From positions 1-34,296 of the IMG/VR virus record IMGVR_UViG_3300042560_001403: 34,296 nt of DNA, one strand, 5' to 3'. Every line of letters starts with the position of its first letter. Position 1 is the first letter of the stretch. Of this stretch, positions 20,648-28,994 are shown one piece after another. This DNA comes from a virus. The notes under the pieces are model-generated. The model was not told where the DNA came from. It saw only the letters and a program-made list of their open reading frames with translations, and made no database searches. The position numbers and the translations under genes are program-made.

Positions 20648-21229
20648 TTATGCAACACGGTCAATGAGCTTCCACAGCCGCTCAGTCGCAGCTTGCGAAG
20701 TGTCGATCGTCGCGCGCATTGTGTATTGCACCACCATCGACTCGTCTTTTTTACCATTCAACTCAACTTCACTCTTCGGCAGCGCCTTCCACACAACTGC
20801 ACGCCGATAGTAGTTGTTAGAGCTTGACGCACCCGGTCCAAAGACCTCGAACCCGACTGCGTAATATGTTGGAAAGCCATCGGCACCGCTAATCCCAAGT
20901 GTGGATTCTGTGCTTCCTGCAGTAATCGTTCCATATCCAAGTGCCTGCCTGATGTTCAAAAGCGTAGCTTCGGACGCTCCGAACGTAACTTCACCAGTCT
21001 GCTCAGTAACAAAGTCCGCAACGCTCGCGTTGTACTGATCCACCATCTTCTCGAAATACTCAGTGGATTGCTTGAGGACAACACCACCCTCGGTGAACCC
21101 GACCTCAACCCAACTACCACCCCACTCCGTATTCTTCGAAACACTCGATGCGGGCGCTGCGGTTCCCGACGGTGCGATATAAACCCGGCACGGCCCCGGC
21201 AGTACAATATTGCTAACGCTTTGCGCCAC
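20648..21229 (-). CDS. Major tail protein
   Basis: A 193-residue protein with the tube-protein pattern: 'GPCRVYIAPSGTAAP' (N-terminal strand), 'GGSWVEVGFTEGGVVLKQS', 'VTFGASEATLLNIRQALG' and the C-terminal 'YTMRATIDTS' strand. It is the expected size and place before the chaperones. The GTG at 21229 has AGGGG nine bases upstream; a TTG at 21238 is the alternative. The gene is preceded by two sugar-modification genes and a small unknown gene, which makes this protein a prime candidate for their target. Confidence 0.82.
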   Translation of the reverse strand: MAQSVSNIVLPGPCRVYIAPSGTAAPASSVSKNTEWGGSWVEVGFTEGGVVLKQSTEYFEKMVDQYNASVADFVTEQTGEVTFGASEATLLNIRQALGYGTITAGSTESTLGISGADGFPTYYAVGFEVFGPGASSSNNYYRRAVVWKALPKSEVELNGKKDESMVVQYTMRATIDTSQAATERLWKLIDRVA

Positions 21230-21440
21230 GATCCTCAACCCCTGTTGCTATACGACAAACAGGCGTGCCGTGCGCGTTGCGCAGTGCAAGCAAAGCATCA
21301 GCTTCAGCTTTAGTGAAACCCCTGGCAACCGACCCAACAAGGATCGGAGGATCGCCAAGTACGTCCACGCCACCGGCCGGATTGAGCTCCACCCAAACAT
21401 TGATCTGCGATGGCTTTTCCGACTTCGCTGCCACGTACAC
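21213..21440 (-). CDS. Hypothetical protein, GT cassette neighbour
   Basis: A 75-residue protein, from a GTG, with 'KSEKPSQINVWVELNPAGG' (outline) and a helical 'FTKAEADALLALRNA' followed by a strand. It overlaps the start of the major tail protein by 17 bases. No family recognised. It could be a head-tail completion or tail accessory protein. Confidence 0.55.
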   Translation of the reverse strand: MYVAAKSEKPSQINVWVELNPAGGVDVLGDPPILVGSVARGFTKAEADALLALRNAHGTPVCRIATGVEDRGAKR

Positions 21441-21468
21441 ACCCCCGTGTGTACGACCACCCCGCGTG

Positions 21469-22254
21469 TTAGGTAACTACACGCTCCAACCCGAGATCAT
21501 CACGCAACTGGTAATACTCAGCTTTCTGACGCCGCCGATACATCGTACGCCACGGATCACGATGCTCCAACGTCACCCGCGGACCATCCAAAAACCGGTG
21601 CACACCACCATCAGCAAGATCAGGAAAGTTGCTCTTTCCAATGTCCGGCCGCAAGTTATGTGTCACCCCGACCGCATCATCACCCAAATAGTTGAAGTGT
21701 GTGGTATCACTTCGCATGTTTCGCATCACCCGAAACAAGCGGGACTGCAACTGGCCGAACTCCGGATTGATTTCCATATTTCGATAAATGTTCGGGGTGT
21801 GCGATGTATTGTTTTTCCCGGTAGTCGTCTGCGGATCGATTCGTTCAATCAAACGAACAGCAGCAACATGCATTGGAGGAGTAATCGTCGCGAGCTCCGC
21901 TTTCACATCGAACCCTTCCACCACCACCTCATCAGCATCAATAACAATCACCCAGTCCTCGAACAGTGTTGCAACGCTCTCTACCAAACGAAACCCCAGC
22001 GACCGCTTCTCAGCTTCGGTGACACGTTCGACACTAGGCCGGTGCAGCGTCAACGAAATACCAGCCGCATCAGCCGCCAAGCTCACAGCCTCCGATTGTT
22101 CTACGCCGCTATTTGCGCGCGCATCGGGAAAATGTGCATACGCTCCATCCACTGCCACCAAGTGATCCACGCCGATCCTGCGCAAACTACTTACAGTGGC
22201 CGACAACCAACTCGGTGCCTCGTCATACCAAACCAACACAGCGTGTAATCGCAT
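21469..22254 (-). CDS. GT-A type glycosyltransferase
   Basis: A 261-residue protein with a GT-2-like fold. The N-terminal 'HAVLVWYDEAPSWLSATVSSL' begins the nucleotide-sugar domain, 'VAVDGAY' forms the next strand, and 'WVIVIDADEVV' contains a D-x-D (D106, D108) for metal and nucleotide-sugar binding. The C-terminus ('VHRFLDGPRVTLEHRDPWRTMYRRRQK', outline) resembles family catalytic and acceptor regions. The ATG at 22254 forms a TGATG overlap with the oxidoreductase gene, so they are co-translated. It lies within the tail operon, so the acceptor is probably a virion protein (inference). Confidence 0.85.
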   Translation of the reverse strand: MRLHAVLVWYDEAPSWLSATVSSLRRIGVDHLVAVDGAYAHFPDARANSGVEQSEAVSLAADAAGISLTLHRPSVERVTEAEKRSLGFRLVESVATLFEDWVIVIDADEVVVEGFDVKAELATITPPMHVAAVRLIERIDPQTTTGKNNTSHTPNIYRNMEINPEFGQLQSRLFRVMRNMRSDTTHFNYLGDDAVGVTHNLRPDIGKSNFPDLADGGVHRFLDGPRVTLEHRDPWRTMYRRRQKAEYYQLRDDLGLERVVT

Positions 22255-23135
22255 CACACACCACCCGTAAACTCGCCGCTAACAATCTGCCTCCGGATCT
22301 GCTGATCAATCTGCTCGCACAACTCCACAACGCGCACACCGATCCGTAGTGGGAAACCACCACCTTGACGCCACGTTTCGAGCTCGCGTTGCAACGGATC
22401 ATCATCCGCGAACACCCGGCCCTCCCCGCCAATCACCAGCTTCCGGTCAGCTTCCGAATACCCCCACCCACTACCAACTATGGTGCGACGATTACGATCA
22501 CTCTGCCACGACGCCACAAACGCGCTGCCATCACTCAGCCTCGCTGTCCACATTCCATCGTGATACCCGACCGCAGCAACCGACAAATTCTCGTTATTAA
22601 CCATTAACAAGTGCGCTGCGATGTCGTGACACATCAAGTCATACACCGGGCTGGTAGCAGCCGCATGACGAGGAGCTCGAGCACACAACCTGCCATACAC
22701 CACGGGATTCGGATCCGCAGCCACCAAGCGAGCAACATAAGGAATTGCCTGCTGGAAGCATGTGGTGTGTCCAACGGTGACAGTGGTTTCGTACTCTGCG
22801 GCAAGCATCCGCATCCGAACAGCATCCACAAACGATTGCGCTAGCGGCTTCTCTACCCGAACTCGATCAACGTGTGGAGCAACGATTTCAAACACGTCAG
22901 CGTGCGTATGTGGTGGAGTAGCGATCACTACGCTGTCACACCCTACAACCGCGTCAGCGACACTGTGCGCGGTATTCGCACCAACACAAGTTGCAAGCGT
23001 ACGACCCGCTTCCAGATCCGGGTCAAAAACATGGCGGACAAGGAAACCATCCATGTCCCTCAGCTTCGTTGCTACGGTTGACCCCCACCGACCAGCGCCG
23101 ATGATGCCAACACGCAAAAGGGGGTGCGCGTTCAT
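22254..23135 (-). CDS. Gfo/Idh/MocA-type sugar oxidoreductase
   Basis: A 293-residue protein. Residues about 9-20 are a Rossmann motif, 'VGIIGAGRWGSTV'. 'VVIATPPHTHADV' follows. The family motif with the catalytic Lys is 'RVEKPLAQS', and a His lies in 'VYDLMCHDIAAHLL'. These enzymes oxidise or reduce sugar nucleotides or cyclitols with NAD(P). It is unusual within a structural operon and coupled to a glycosyltransferase (TGATG), so it probably makes the sugar donor that the transferase uses. Substrate unknown. An upstream GTG two codons earlier is possible. Confidence 0.88.
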   Translation of the reverse strand: MNAHPLLRVGIIGAGRWGSTVATKLRDMDGFLVRHVFDPDLEAGRTLATCVGANTAHSVADAVVGCDSVVIATPPHTHADVFEIVAPHVDRVRVEKPLAQSFVDAVRMRMLAAEYETTVTVGHTTCFQQAIPYVARLVAADPNPVVYGRLCARAPRHAAATSPVYDLMCHDIAAHLLMVNNENLSVAAVGYHDGMWTARLSDGSAFVASWQSDRNRRTIVGSGWGYSEADRKLVIGGEGRVFADDDPLQRELETWRQGGGFPLRIGVRVVELCEQIDQQIRRQIVSGEFTGGV

Positions 23136-23164
23136 ACACACACCCAGAACCCGAGTTTTCCTAA

Positions 23165-23581
23165 CTAAGCAACATTCGGGTGAGGTATCACATGGAACTC
23201 AATCACACACATACTGACCACAGCACCGTTCTCTAACCGGACAACATCGAAGCTAATGCGTTCAATGTCAGACGAACGACACTTATTGCCCAGCGTACGA
23301 TCAGCACCCAACCCGGTGAGAGCCTTCGCAACGTTCGCGTCTTGATACGCCATAGACTGTTCAGCGTTCGCATCGACAATCTGGTACAGGTAAATATCGA
23401 ACGATAAACGACGCCACCCATACTTCTGATCGGGCTGGTCCATCGTGTCCGCGCTCCGCAACGACAGGGTTGCCAACGGCGTTTTTGACACATCCCACGG
23501 CTCATACTTCCGACACGTAATCCCAGCCGCTTCGATCTGAGTTTTAATCGCGGTGCGAATATCTTGAATGACCGTACCCAT
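23165..23581 (-). CDS. Tail terminator-like protein
   Basis: A 138-residue protein beginning MGTVIQDIRTAIKTQIEAAG. The helical start followed by beta strands ('PLATLSLRSAD', 'RRLSFDIYLYQIVD', 'AVVSMCVIEFHV') resembles the lambda gpU-like tail terminator family. Its position after the HK97 gp10-like gene and before the tail tube genes fits. The TGATG overlap with the preceding gene suggests coupling. Confidence 0.68.
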   Translation of the reverse strand: MGTVIQDIRTAIKTQIEAAGITCRKYEPWDVSKTPLATLSLRSADTMDQPDQKYGWRRLSFDIYLYQIVDANAEQSMAYQDANVAKALTGLGADRTLGNKCRSSDIERISFDVVRLENGAVVSMCVIEFHVIPHPNVA

Positions 23582-24102
23582 CAGCCCCTTGAACCTTCGG
23601 GAATGTCGTTCAGTTTTTGCACCACATCACTCATCATCGCCCACTCAACAGCCCGCAACGACTTATCTGCAACCTTGTACTTGCGGCTTCCCGGGTGTTG
23701 CACAACTTCTACATTGCGACCACCCGCGATCAACAAACTGCCCCCACGAGTTCGCGCACGGATCTCATGCGGACGGGTACCCGACTCAATCCACGCACCC
23801 TTCTGAAAGCGGCCCCCACCACGATTGCCATGCGACAACTCGCCCTGGTATCCAACGCGCACATCATTACCATCATTATGCTTTCGGATATTCCGATGCA
23901 GCTCGCCGGTTTTACCCTTTGGAGCGCGACGCTTCATCTCATCAACCAGCGTGTCACCACCATCACCTTGCAGGGATAGTCGCAAAGCCATTGGCAGCCG
24001 CTTCTCGAAATTTGTGAGATCTGCTCCGAGCTCGCCAAGCCCGTCAACATCCACAAACAGGCCACCATACCGACCACGACTCAGTGCACGCTTACGCGCC
24101 AT
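23581..24102 (-). CDS. HK97 gp10-like head-tail protein
   Basis: A 173-residue protein. It has the gp10 pattern: an amphipathic helix ('LGELGADLTNFEKRLPMALRLSLQ', outline), 'DEMKRRAPKGKTGELHRNI', a Gly-rich 'GNRGGGRFQKGAWIESGT' turn and a C-terminal helix. It sits between the connector and terminator genes, overlapping both. It probably joins the head completion complex to the tail. Confidence 0.75.
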   Translation of the reverse strand: MARKRALSRGRYGGLFVDVDGLGELGADLTNFEKRLPMALRLSLQGDGGDTLVDEMKRRAPKGKTGELHRNIRKHNDGNDVRVGYQGELSHGNRGGGRFQKGAWIESGTRPHEIRARTRGGSLLIAGGRNVEVVQHPGSRKYKVADKSLRAVEWAMMSDVVQKLNDIPEGSRG

Positions 24103-24725
24103 CAGAGGCCCACCGCGAAGCTCTGCACCCGGTACCGTGCCAGTAACGCAAGCACACTGGTTGGCATCAATACAGCGCCGTACCGATCGCCCTGTGCGGC
24201 AAGATCATTGCCCGGGACAGTAGAGTGCTGGCGGTACAACCAAGCAACCAGCTGGTTGCATGCCAACCGTACAGCGTCCGGAACGGTTGGGAACCCCCAC
24301 ACGCCTGTCACCGTCACCTCGCGCCACGGACGCCGCACATTCAAACTGCTACGCGACGCAGGTTCAAAACCCACCAACTCGATACCTTCCCAAACCCCAG
24401 CATCTTTGTTGCGCGGCTTCAGGTAGTAATCCTCATTCGCCGTGAGCGTTGTGGGATTCGTTGTGTGCGTATCGATCACAATACTGGTACACGTCTGTAA
24501 ATCGTACGGCGCGAAATACAACATACCGTTACCACGATACTCGAACACGCGAGCTTGGCTTGCAGTGCTCAACGCTTGGAACTCGCGTCCACAATAATCC
24601 TTGATTGCGTCACTTGCTTGCGTAATAAACGAAGATAGCAACGCGTCCATGTCATTCTGTGTGGCATCGGTCAAGCGTAGGAACTCGCGCACGTTAGCGA
24701 GTGTTGTCAGATCACCTTGCGGCAC
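24102..24725 (-). CDS. Head-tail connector (gp6-like)
   Basis: A 207-residue protein. The helical start 'LTTLANVREFLRLTDATQND' and 'ITQASDAIKDYCGREF' is diagnostic of the HK97 gp6-type adaptor family. Beta-strand parts ('VFEYRGNGMLYF', 'REVTVTGVWGFPTVPDAVRLACNQLVAWLY', outline) and a C-terminal helix follow. The GTG start overlaps the preceding small gene. It binds the portal side of the neck. Confidence 0.82.
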   Translation of the reverse strand: MPQGDLTTLANVREFLRLTDATQNDMDALLSSFITQASDAIKDYCGREFQALSTASQARVFEYRGNGMLYFAPYDLQTCTSIVIDTHTTNPTTLTANEDYYLKPRNKDAGVWEGIELVGFEPASRSSLNVRRPWREVTVTGVWGFPTVPDAVRLACNQLVAWLYRQHSTVPGNDLAAQGDRYGAVLMPTSVLALLARYRVQSFAVGL

Positions 24726-24930
24726 TTCTCACCTCGACCTTAGCTAGTTGTTGACGCCACGCACCAACAACGACAGCAGCGCGACCATTATCAATAGCGG
24801 TACGTATATGGTCGCGTAACTCGACCGCGTACTTTTCGCGATCGCATAGTGAAGGGGAGCGCGACGCACCCCCGACGCCGCGCTCCCCTCTCCCACTAGC
24901 CACCCCGCTAGTTTCTGATCGAAACACCAT
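24712..24930 (-). CDS. Small protein spanning a strong hairpin
   Basis: A 72-residue ORF from the ATG at 24930, just after the capsid stop. The C-terminal half ('DREKYAVELRDHIRTAIDN', 'AAVVVGAWRQQLAKVEV') looks like a normal helical protein. The N-terminal part is low-complexity Gly/Arg/Ser, encoded by an 11-base perfect hairpin (24853-24889). The real start may lie elsewhere. Possibly a short head accessory protein; no family recognised. Confidence 0.5.
   Translation of the reverse strand: MVFRSETSGVASGRGERGVGGASRSPSLCDREKYAVELRDHIRTAIDNGRAAVVVGAWRQQLAKVEVRSAAR
24853..24889 (-). other. Strong RNA hairpin after capsid gene
   Basis: AGGGGAGCGCG pairs perfectly with CGCGCTCCCCT over a 15-base loop, 11 GC-rich pairs. 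It lies about 50 bases after the capsid stop. There is no T run after it, so it is unlike a simple intrinsic terminator. Such stems often stabilise the 3' end of a capsid mRNA or reduce downstream expression. Confidence 0.6.
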
Positions 24931-24935
24931 CACGA

Positions 24936-26333
24936 TCAAACGTCGTTCAGCGCCGTTCCACTCACAACACTGAATGCGCCTGGATACCGCTCCGCGGTGA
25001 ACGCGATATCCTGCGTGACCTTCACCAGTGTCTGATCTCGCAGGAACTCGGCTTCAGTGCTAAGCGAGAACTGAGGCGCACCACTGAACAGCATTGCCTC
25101 CCGGAACACACCAACAATGATGCGATCCTCATCCGTACCAGCACCCAGATTTGTTGGAATGCTCGAGTCCAGATACACAGGAATGCCAAGGATCGAACCA
25201 ACTGCACGAATACCCTGATCAGCACCTGCAGGACCAGCAAGCTGATACCCAGCAATTGGATTCATCGGCGAACCGTTCACCCCGACCAGTGGGCGCTTGT
25301 CAGCATCCACCTGGCTGAGGATCCACGCCCACCTTCGCGGGCTCATCAGAATCGCATCAGGATTCGAATAATGCGCACCCTGCACATCAGCAACAGCGTT
25401 CACGATAGCCGGGTACACGTCACCCCACGTAGCCGTTCCAGCATTCGCAGTGGCAACTCCGATCCCGTCAGCGTTAAGAATGCCCTCAATACCGGTCAGC
25501 CCGTTACCACTAGCACCCACAATGTCGGTGTTCACCTTGTAAGCCAGCTGGCGTCCAAGATCACGCATCACAACCGCATCAACACCGGGCAAAGACCGCT
25601 CCAACAGGAAGTTCGGAATGGTCTGCGCTCCGCCATATCGGAACGCGTTGAACTGCACCGTGTCAAACGCCGCATCAGTTTCACTAAGCGTGTTGTTCTG
25701 CGTATGCACACCAATCGAAGTTCCAGTGGACTGCTTCGGCAGATTGATCTGGTCGGTCTTTGCAGGCAGCGGCATCTTCGACACCAGCTGCACAGCAGGC
25801 GCACCAGCAACCATCAGCTCAGCGAACATCTCCTGCAAGTGTGCAGGCGCAACCAAGTAACCGCCCTGGCTATCCGTTGTGCTAGACAGTGCACGTACCT
25901 GCCGACCAGCGGCTTCATCACGCGCAGAAGCGTAGTGCTTGGACATACGATCGCGTGCTTCAGTGTACTCACGATCAGTAGAGTAACCACTGCGCATGGT
26001 ATGCATATCAGCAAACCACGAGTGCTCACTCTTATCACCATACGGTGATACCTCGCGCACCTCACCTGAAGGCATCTGCTGGCGTGGTCGTGCAACAAGG
26101 CGAATGTCAACATCACCATGCTGGTCCACATCGCCACGCTGCTCCAGTGCTGGTTCGCGATCACCGATCTCCTGTGCACGCTCGTATCGATCAAGCGCGG
26201 TGTCCAAACGGGTGATTTCACCCTCGAGCTCCGCGAAGCGTGCCTCTTCAGTTTCGGTCAGCTCATCCTTAGCGGCAAGCGTCTTAAGTTCCGTGACAGC
26301 AGCATTCCGCTGCTCATACATTGCAAGACTCAT
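24936..26333 (-). CDS. HK97-fold major capsid protein
   Basis: A 465-residue protein. The N-terminal about 165 residues form a coiled-coil scaffold or delta domain ('MYEQRNAAVTELKTLAAKDEL', 'LEGEITRLDTALDRYER', outlines) that the prohead protease should remove. The core has the HK97 signature: 'SQGGYLVAPAHLQEM', 'FRYGGAQTIPNFLLERS', 'NTDIVGASGNGLTGIEGIL', 'ILMSPRRWAWILSQVD' and the C-terminal 'FRDQTLVKVTQDIAF'-like strand (outlines). The ATG at 26333 is preceded by CGGAG at eight bases; the long ORF start would overlap the protease heavily. It forms the capsid shell. Confidence 0.93.
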   Translation of the reverse strand: MSLAMYEQRNAAVTELKTLAAKDELTETEEARFAELEGEITRLDTALDRYERAQEIGDREPALEQRGDVDQHGDVDIRLVARPRQQMPSGEVREVSPYGDKSEHSWFADMHTMRSGYSTDREYTEARDRMSKHYASARDEAAGRQVRALSSTTDSQGGYLVAPAHLQEMFAELMVAGAPAVQLVSKMPLPAKTDQINLPKQSTGTSIGVHTQNNTLSETDAAFDTVQFNAFRYGGAQTIPNFLLERSLPGVDAVVMRDLGRQLAYKVNTDIVGASGNGLTGIEGILNADGIGVATANAGTATWGDVYPAIVNAVADVQGAHYSNPDAILMSPRRWAWILSQVDADKRPLVGVNGSPMNPIAGYQLAGPAGADQGIRAVGSILGIPVYLDSSIPTNLGAGTDEDRIIVGVFREAMLFSGAPQFSLSTEAEFLRDQTLVKVTQDIAFTAERYPGAFSVVSGTALNDV

Positions 26334-27081
26334 TTGATACTCCGGTTCTGATTCGTAGCGACGCAGCAATCGCTCGCCGCTGCCTAATACGAACCGCGTC
26401 CGGAGTTCGGACAACTACAACCACTTCGCTGCCGTCATCGGTCTGCGTCCTTTCGCCACCGACCGGCCCGGATGGTTGCTCCTCGCTACGCGGCTCAACA
26501 CTGGTCGCCCCGTACGCTGGAAAGGTAACTACACTCACTTCGAACAGTGACCCAATCTCAGTAATCGTGCGCTCCCACACACAGTCACAATTGCGAGTAC
26601 AGTTACACGTCACCCAGTCATCGCTTTGCACGGTAAACGCAAAACTCATCTGGTCCATATCGCCGCGTTTTACGAGCTCGTACAGGTCGCGACTTAGCTG
26701 CACAGTTGGGTTGAGATCTGCGGAAAACAGTAACCCTTTGCCGTCCTCTTTCAGCCGCAGGGTCCCATTCGTAGTACGTGCAAGTGCAACGCCCTCATGA
26801 TTAATCATCAACCGGACATCAGGATTCGCAGCAATTGCCTTACGAAACGCACCACGCTTTATGCGCTCCGTAAACACCCCACCTATAAGCTCGCTATCCG
26901 AATCAAACACAGCTGCGTAACCGCTGATCAGATACGACTGCTCACCAGCATCAGCAGCGCGTTGTTCCGACGCGTCCAAACCGCGAACACTTGCCCGAAT
27001 AGTTATGCAACCGTCACCAAGATAGGACGCTGCGTGTGTGCTGCGAGCTTCGATACGCTCGCGAATATCAAGACCGGTCAT
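26314..27081 (-). CDS. HK97-family prohead protease
   Basis: A 255-residue protein. 'SGYAAVFDSDSEL', 'ERIKRGAFRKAI' and 'INHEGVALART' (catalytic His95) with 'MDQMSFAFTV' (catalytic Ser146) make a complete protease core. Immediately after comes an unusual Cys-rich block with Cys at 159, 161, 165 and 167 (VTCNCTRNCDCVW), then 'VSVVTFPAYGATSVE', a common end of the domain. The C-terminal tail is variable. It removes the scaffold domain of the capsid protein whose gene overlaps its end. Confidence 0.9.
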   Translation of the reverse strand: MTGLDIRERIEARSTHAASYLGDGCITIRASVRGLDASEQRAADAGEQSYLISGYAAVFDSDSELIGGVFTERIKRGAFRKAIAANPDVRLMINHEGVALARTTNGTLRLKEDGKGLLFSADLNPTVQLSRDLYELVKRGDMDQMSFAFTVQSDDWVTCNCTRNCDCVWERTITEIGSLFEVSVVTFPAYGATSVEPRSEEQPSGPVGGERTQTDDGSEVVVVVRTPDAVRIRQRRAIAASLRIRTGVSNESCNV

Positions 27082-27110
27082 ACAACCGGCGCATCACAGG
27101 CGGCGTGTAA

Positions 27111-27350
27111 CTACGCGGCCAGCAGTAACGCGATCGCGATCAACGCATCCTCTTCATCGAGCATTGCTGCAAGTTCGCGTGCTGCAATCTGCTCTTGTTC
27201 GATAAGTGGGTCTCCAACGCGGAGCTCTTGTCCGGGACGCCTGATACCACCCCGCGGACGACGCAACTCGTCAACACCTTGTTGAGCGTCCTCCAGTGGT
27301 GGGAAGTACCTGCCCGGAAAATAGGTGTCTGCGAAATACCGGGTGAACAT
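27111..27350 (-). CDS. Small structural-region protein with YF-repeat
   Basis: A 79-residue protein. The start, MFTRYFADTYFPGRYFPP, has repeated aromatic-Pro units typical of short phage proteins seen near capsid genes. The remainder is a helix-rich, Arg/Gln and acidic segment ending in an Ala/Leu run. Its ATG overlaps the preceding stop (TGATG). No defined function; it may be a head accessory protein. Confidence 0.6.
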   Translation of the reverse strand: MFTRYFADTYFPGRYFPPLEDAQQGVDELRRPRGGIRRPGQELRVGDPLIEQEQIAARELAAMLDEEDALIAIALLLAA

Positions 27351-28102
27351 CAGTCGGTCAGATCGTACGTGATGCTGGTACGGTTTCCGTCGTCATCAAC
27401 ATTTGCGGTAATACGGTTGCGTGAATCAGCAACAGCATTACGAATCGTGACAGTTGGGCCTGCAGCTCCACTTAGCTTACCAGCAACCGCTGCGCTCACA
27501 AGTCGCATTGCGTCCTTTGCATCCAGACCCGGTTCGATCTCTTCTGTCCACGGGTTTGCCGCAGCTCCAGCATCGTTGAGTTTCTCACCCATGCTGCCGG
27601 TATCGTTGTTTGCGCTAGCTGTTGCTCCCCACACGGCAGTCGCTATGCTTTGCGGTGACAGGGCAGCTGCCAAAGATATGTCGGCGCTAACGTACGATTT
27701 TATGAACCCATTAATCGCACTGCTGCCAACTGCTGTAATCGATGCAAGCAGCTGCCCCTGAGTAATACTGCTCAGCAAGCCGGTAACACTTGCAGCGCCA
27801 GCGATAGTTGCGCTAACTGCGCTAGGCACAACAAACGTACCAGACACACTCGCGCTACCATTAATCGCACGATAACTACTCACACCACCAGTTCGCTGCG
27901 GCATTAGCCACGCGGAAGGATGTGTCCGCCCATTTGGCACACTCGCAGTGTTCAATGCGGGAACACCGCCCCAGTTAATTGTGCGATTCTTTCGCCGCCC
28001 TGGACTGTCCCAACCAATAAGCACGCCGCCGAATCCCGTGCTGCCAAGTTGGCGGCCACGGAACCCAGAAGCGTTGCGGTTATAGTTCAGGACAAGTGCC
28101 AT
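27350..28102 (-). CDS. Virion-associated protein
   Basis: A 250-residue protein. The N-terminal 'NYNRNASGFRGRQLGSTGFGGVLIGWDSPGRRKNRTI' is disordered-looking (outline). The centre is a Ser/Ala/Thr/Val beta-rich repeat region. The C-terminal about 75 residues, 'GSMGEKLNDAGAAANPWTEEIEP' to 'TSITYDLTD', follow a domain often found at the end of phage head-region proteins (recalled). The domain is likely a capsid-attached or neck protein. It starts four bases after the previous gene. Confidence 0.62.
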   Translation of the reverse strand: MALVLNYNRNASGFRGRQLGSTGFGGVLIGWDSPGRRKNRTINWGGVPALNTASVPNGRTHPSAWLMPQRTGGVSSYRAINGSASVSGTFVVPSAVSATIAGAASVTGLLSSITQGQLLASITAVGSSAINGFIKSYVSADISLAAALSPQSIATAVWGATASANNDTGSMGEKLNDAGAAANPWTEEIEPGLDAKDAMRLVSAAVAGKLSGAAGPTVTIRNAVADSRNRITANVDDDGNRTSITYDLTD

Positions 28103-28105
28103 TTG

Positions 28106-28993
28106 TTATCCCCACGCAGTTTCAACAGTTCCAAAGAAGTTAGTGCTTGCAGCCGTTGCCGCCCCCGCATAAAACAGTGGGACAATGCACGCACCATCTT
28201 GCACCTGAGGCAGCGATGGAAGCTGATTCATCAAGTCTCGTTCGGTCAATACGCTTGCGGTGAGTAGCGGAATAGTTGCAAGCGGACGGCCGATACACAA
28301 CGCGGCAGTTCCAGCACCACTCGCCGACGTTAGCTTGAAGCTCGAATATCTACGTACACCGTTATCACCAGATGCGAGCGGCAGGAACGGCCCATAGTTG
28401 TTAGCAGCCGTGCCCGAGTGCGTAATGTGTGGTGTGATCGCTGACGCGGTACAACTGATCGTACCGGGATGCTGCGCCGTGTTACCGTCCTGATCGACAT
28501 ATTCGGTGCCTGTTCCCGCAGTATTGTCAATGTTGTGAGCCGTTGCACCAGTCGTGGTTGTAACAGTCAGCCATGATCGCAGCCCAGCACCCGACGTGTA
28601 GCGTGTGAGTGTGTTCGTATTGGTAAGCGTTTGCTGCGTTGCCACATTCATATTGATGCCCGGATAATACAAACACAAATCAACAAACATAAGCACGCCA
28701 GGAACACCAGTCGCGGCGGTAGCCATTGCCGCCACATTAATAAGGTGCTTTGTGTCCGTTGATACGTTACCACCGTGGTACATGCCAAACCCAGACGACT
28801 GAGAAGGCGTTTGGGCGTTCAATGCCGTTCCGGTGAATGCGTTCGCAACGGGATTCCCGTTCAGCGTCGAAAGGTCATACCAACGACCTGCGGTATATGC
28901 CGCTGCACCGGTAATCTTGTTCCAATCGTAACGATTCCACTTCCCGTTAGATGTGACCTCGGTAACGAAATCATCAAGCGATGAAAACCCCAT
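28106..28993 (-). CDS. Virion protein, paralogue 1
   Basis: A 295-residue, beta-rich protein with the pattern 'GRWYDLSTLNGNPVANAF', 'LMFVDLCLYYPGINM', 'TLTRYTSGAGLRSWLTVTT' and 'GPFLPLASGDNGVRRYSSF' shared with the next gene upstream (28995-29825). The start ATG at 28993 has AAGGAG seven bases upstream. It is a likely decoration or capsid-surface protein, judged from its place between portal and protease and from its beta-rich nature. No named family recognised. Confidence 0.72.
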   Translation of the reverse strand: MGFSSLDDFVTEVTSNGKWNRYDWNKITGAAAYTAGRWYDLSTLNGNPVANAFTGTALNAQTPSQSSGFGMYHGGNVSTDTKHLINVAAMATAATGVPGVLMFVDLCLYYPGINMNVATQQTLTNTNTLTRYTSGAGLRSWLTVTTTTGATAHNIDNTAGTGTEYVDQDGNTAQHPGTISCTASAITPHITHSGTAANNYGPFLPLASGDNGVRRYSSFKLTSASGAGTAALCIGRPLATIPLLTASVLTERDLMNQLPSLPQVQDGACIVPLFYAGAATAASTNFFGTVETAWG

Positions 28994-28994
28994 G

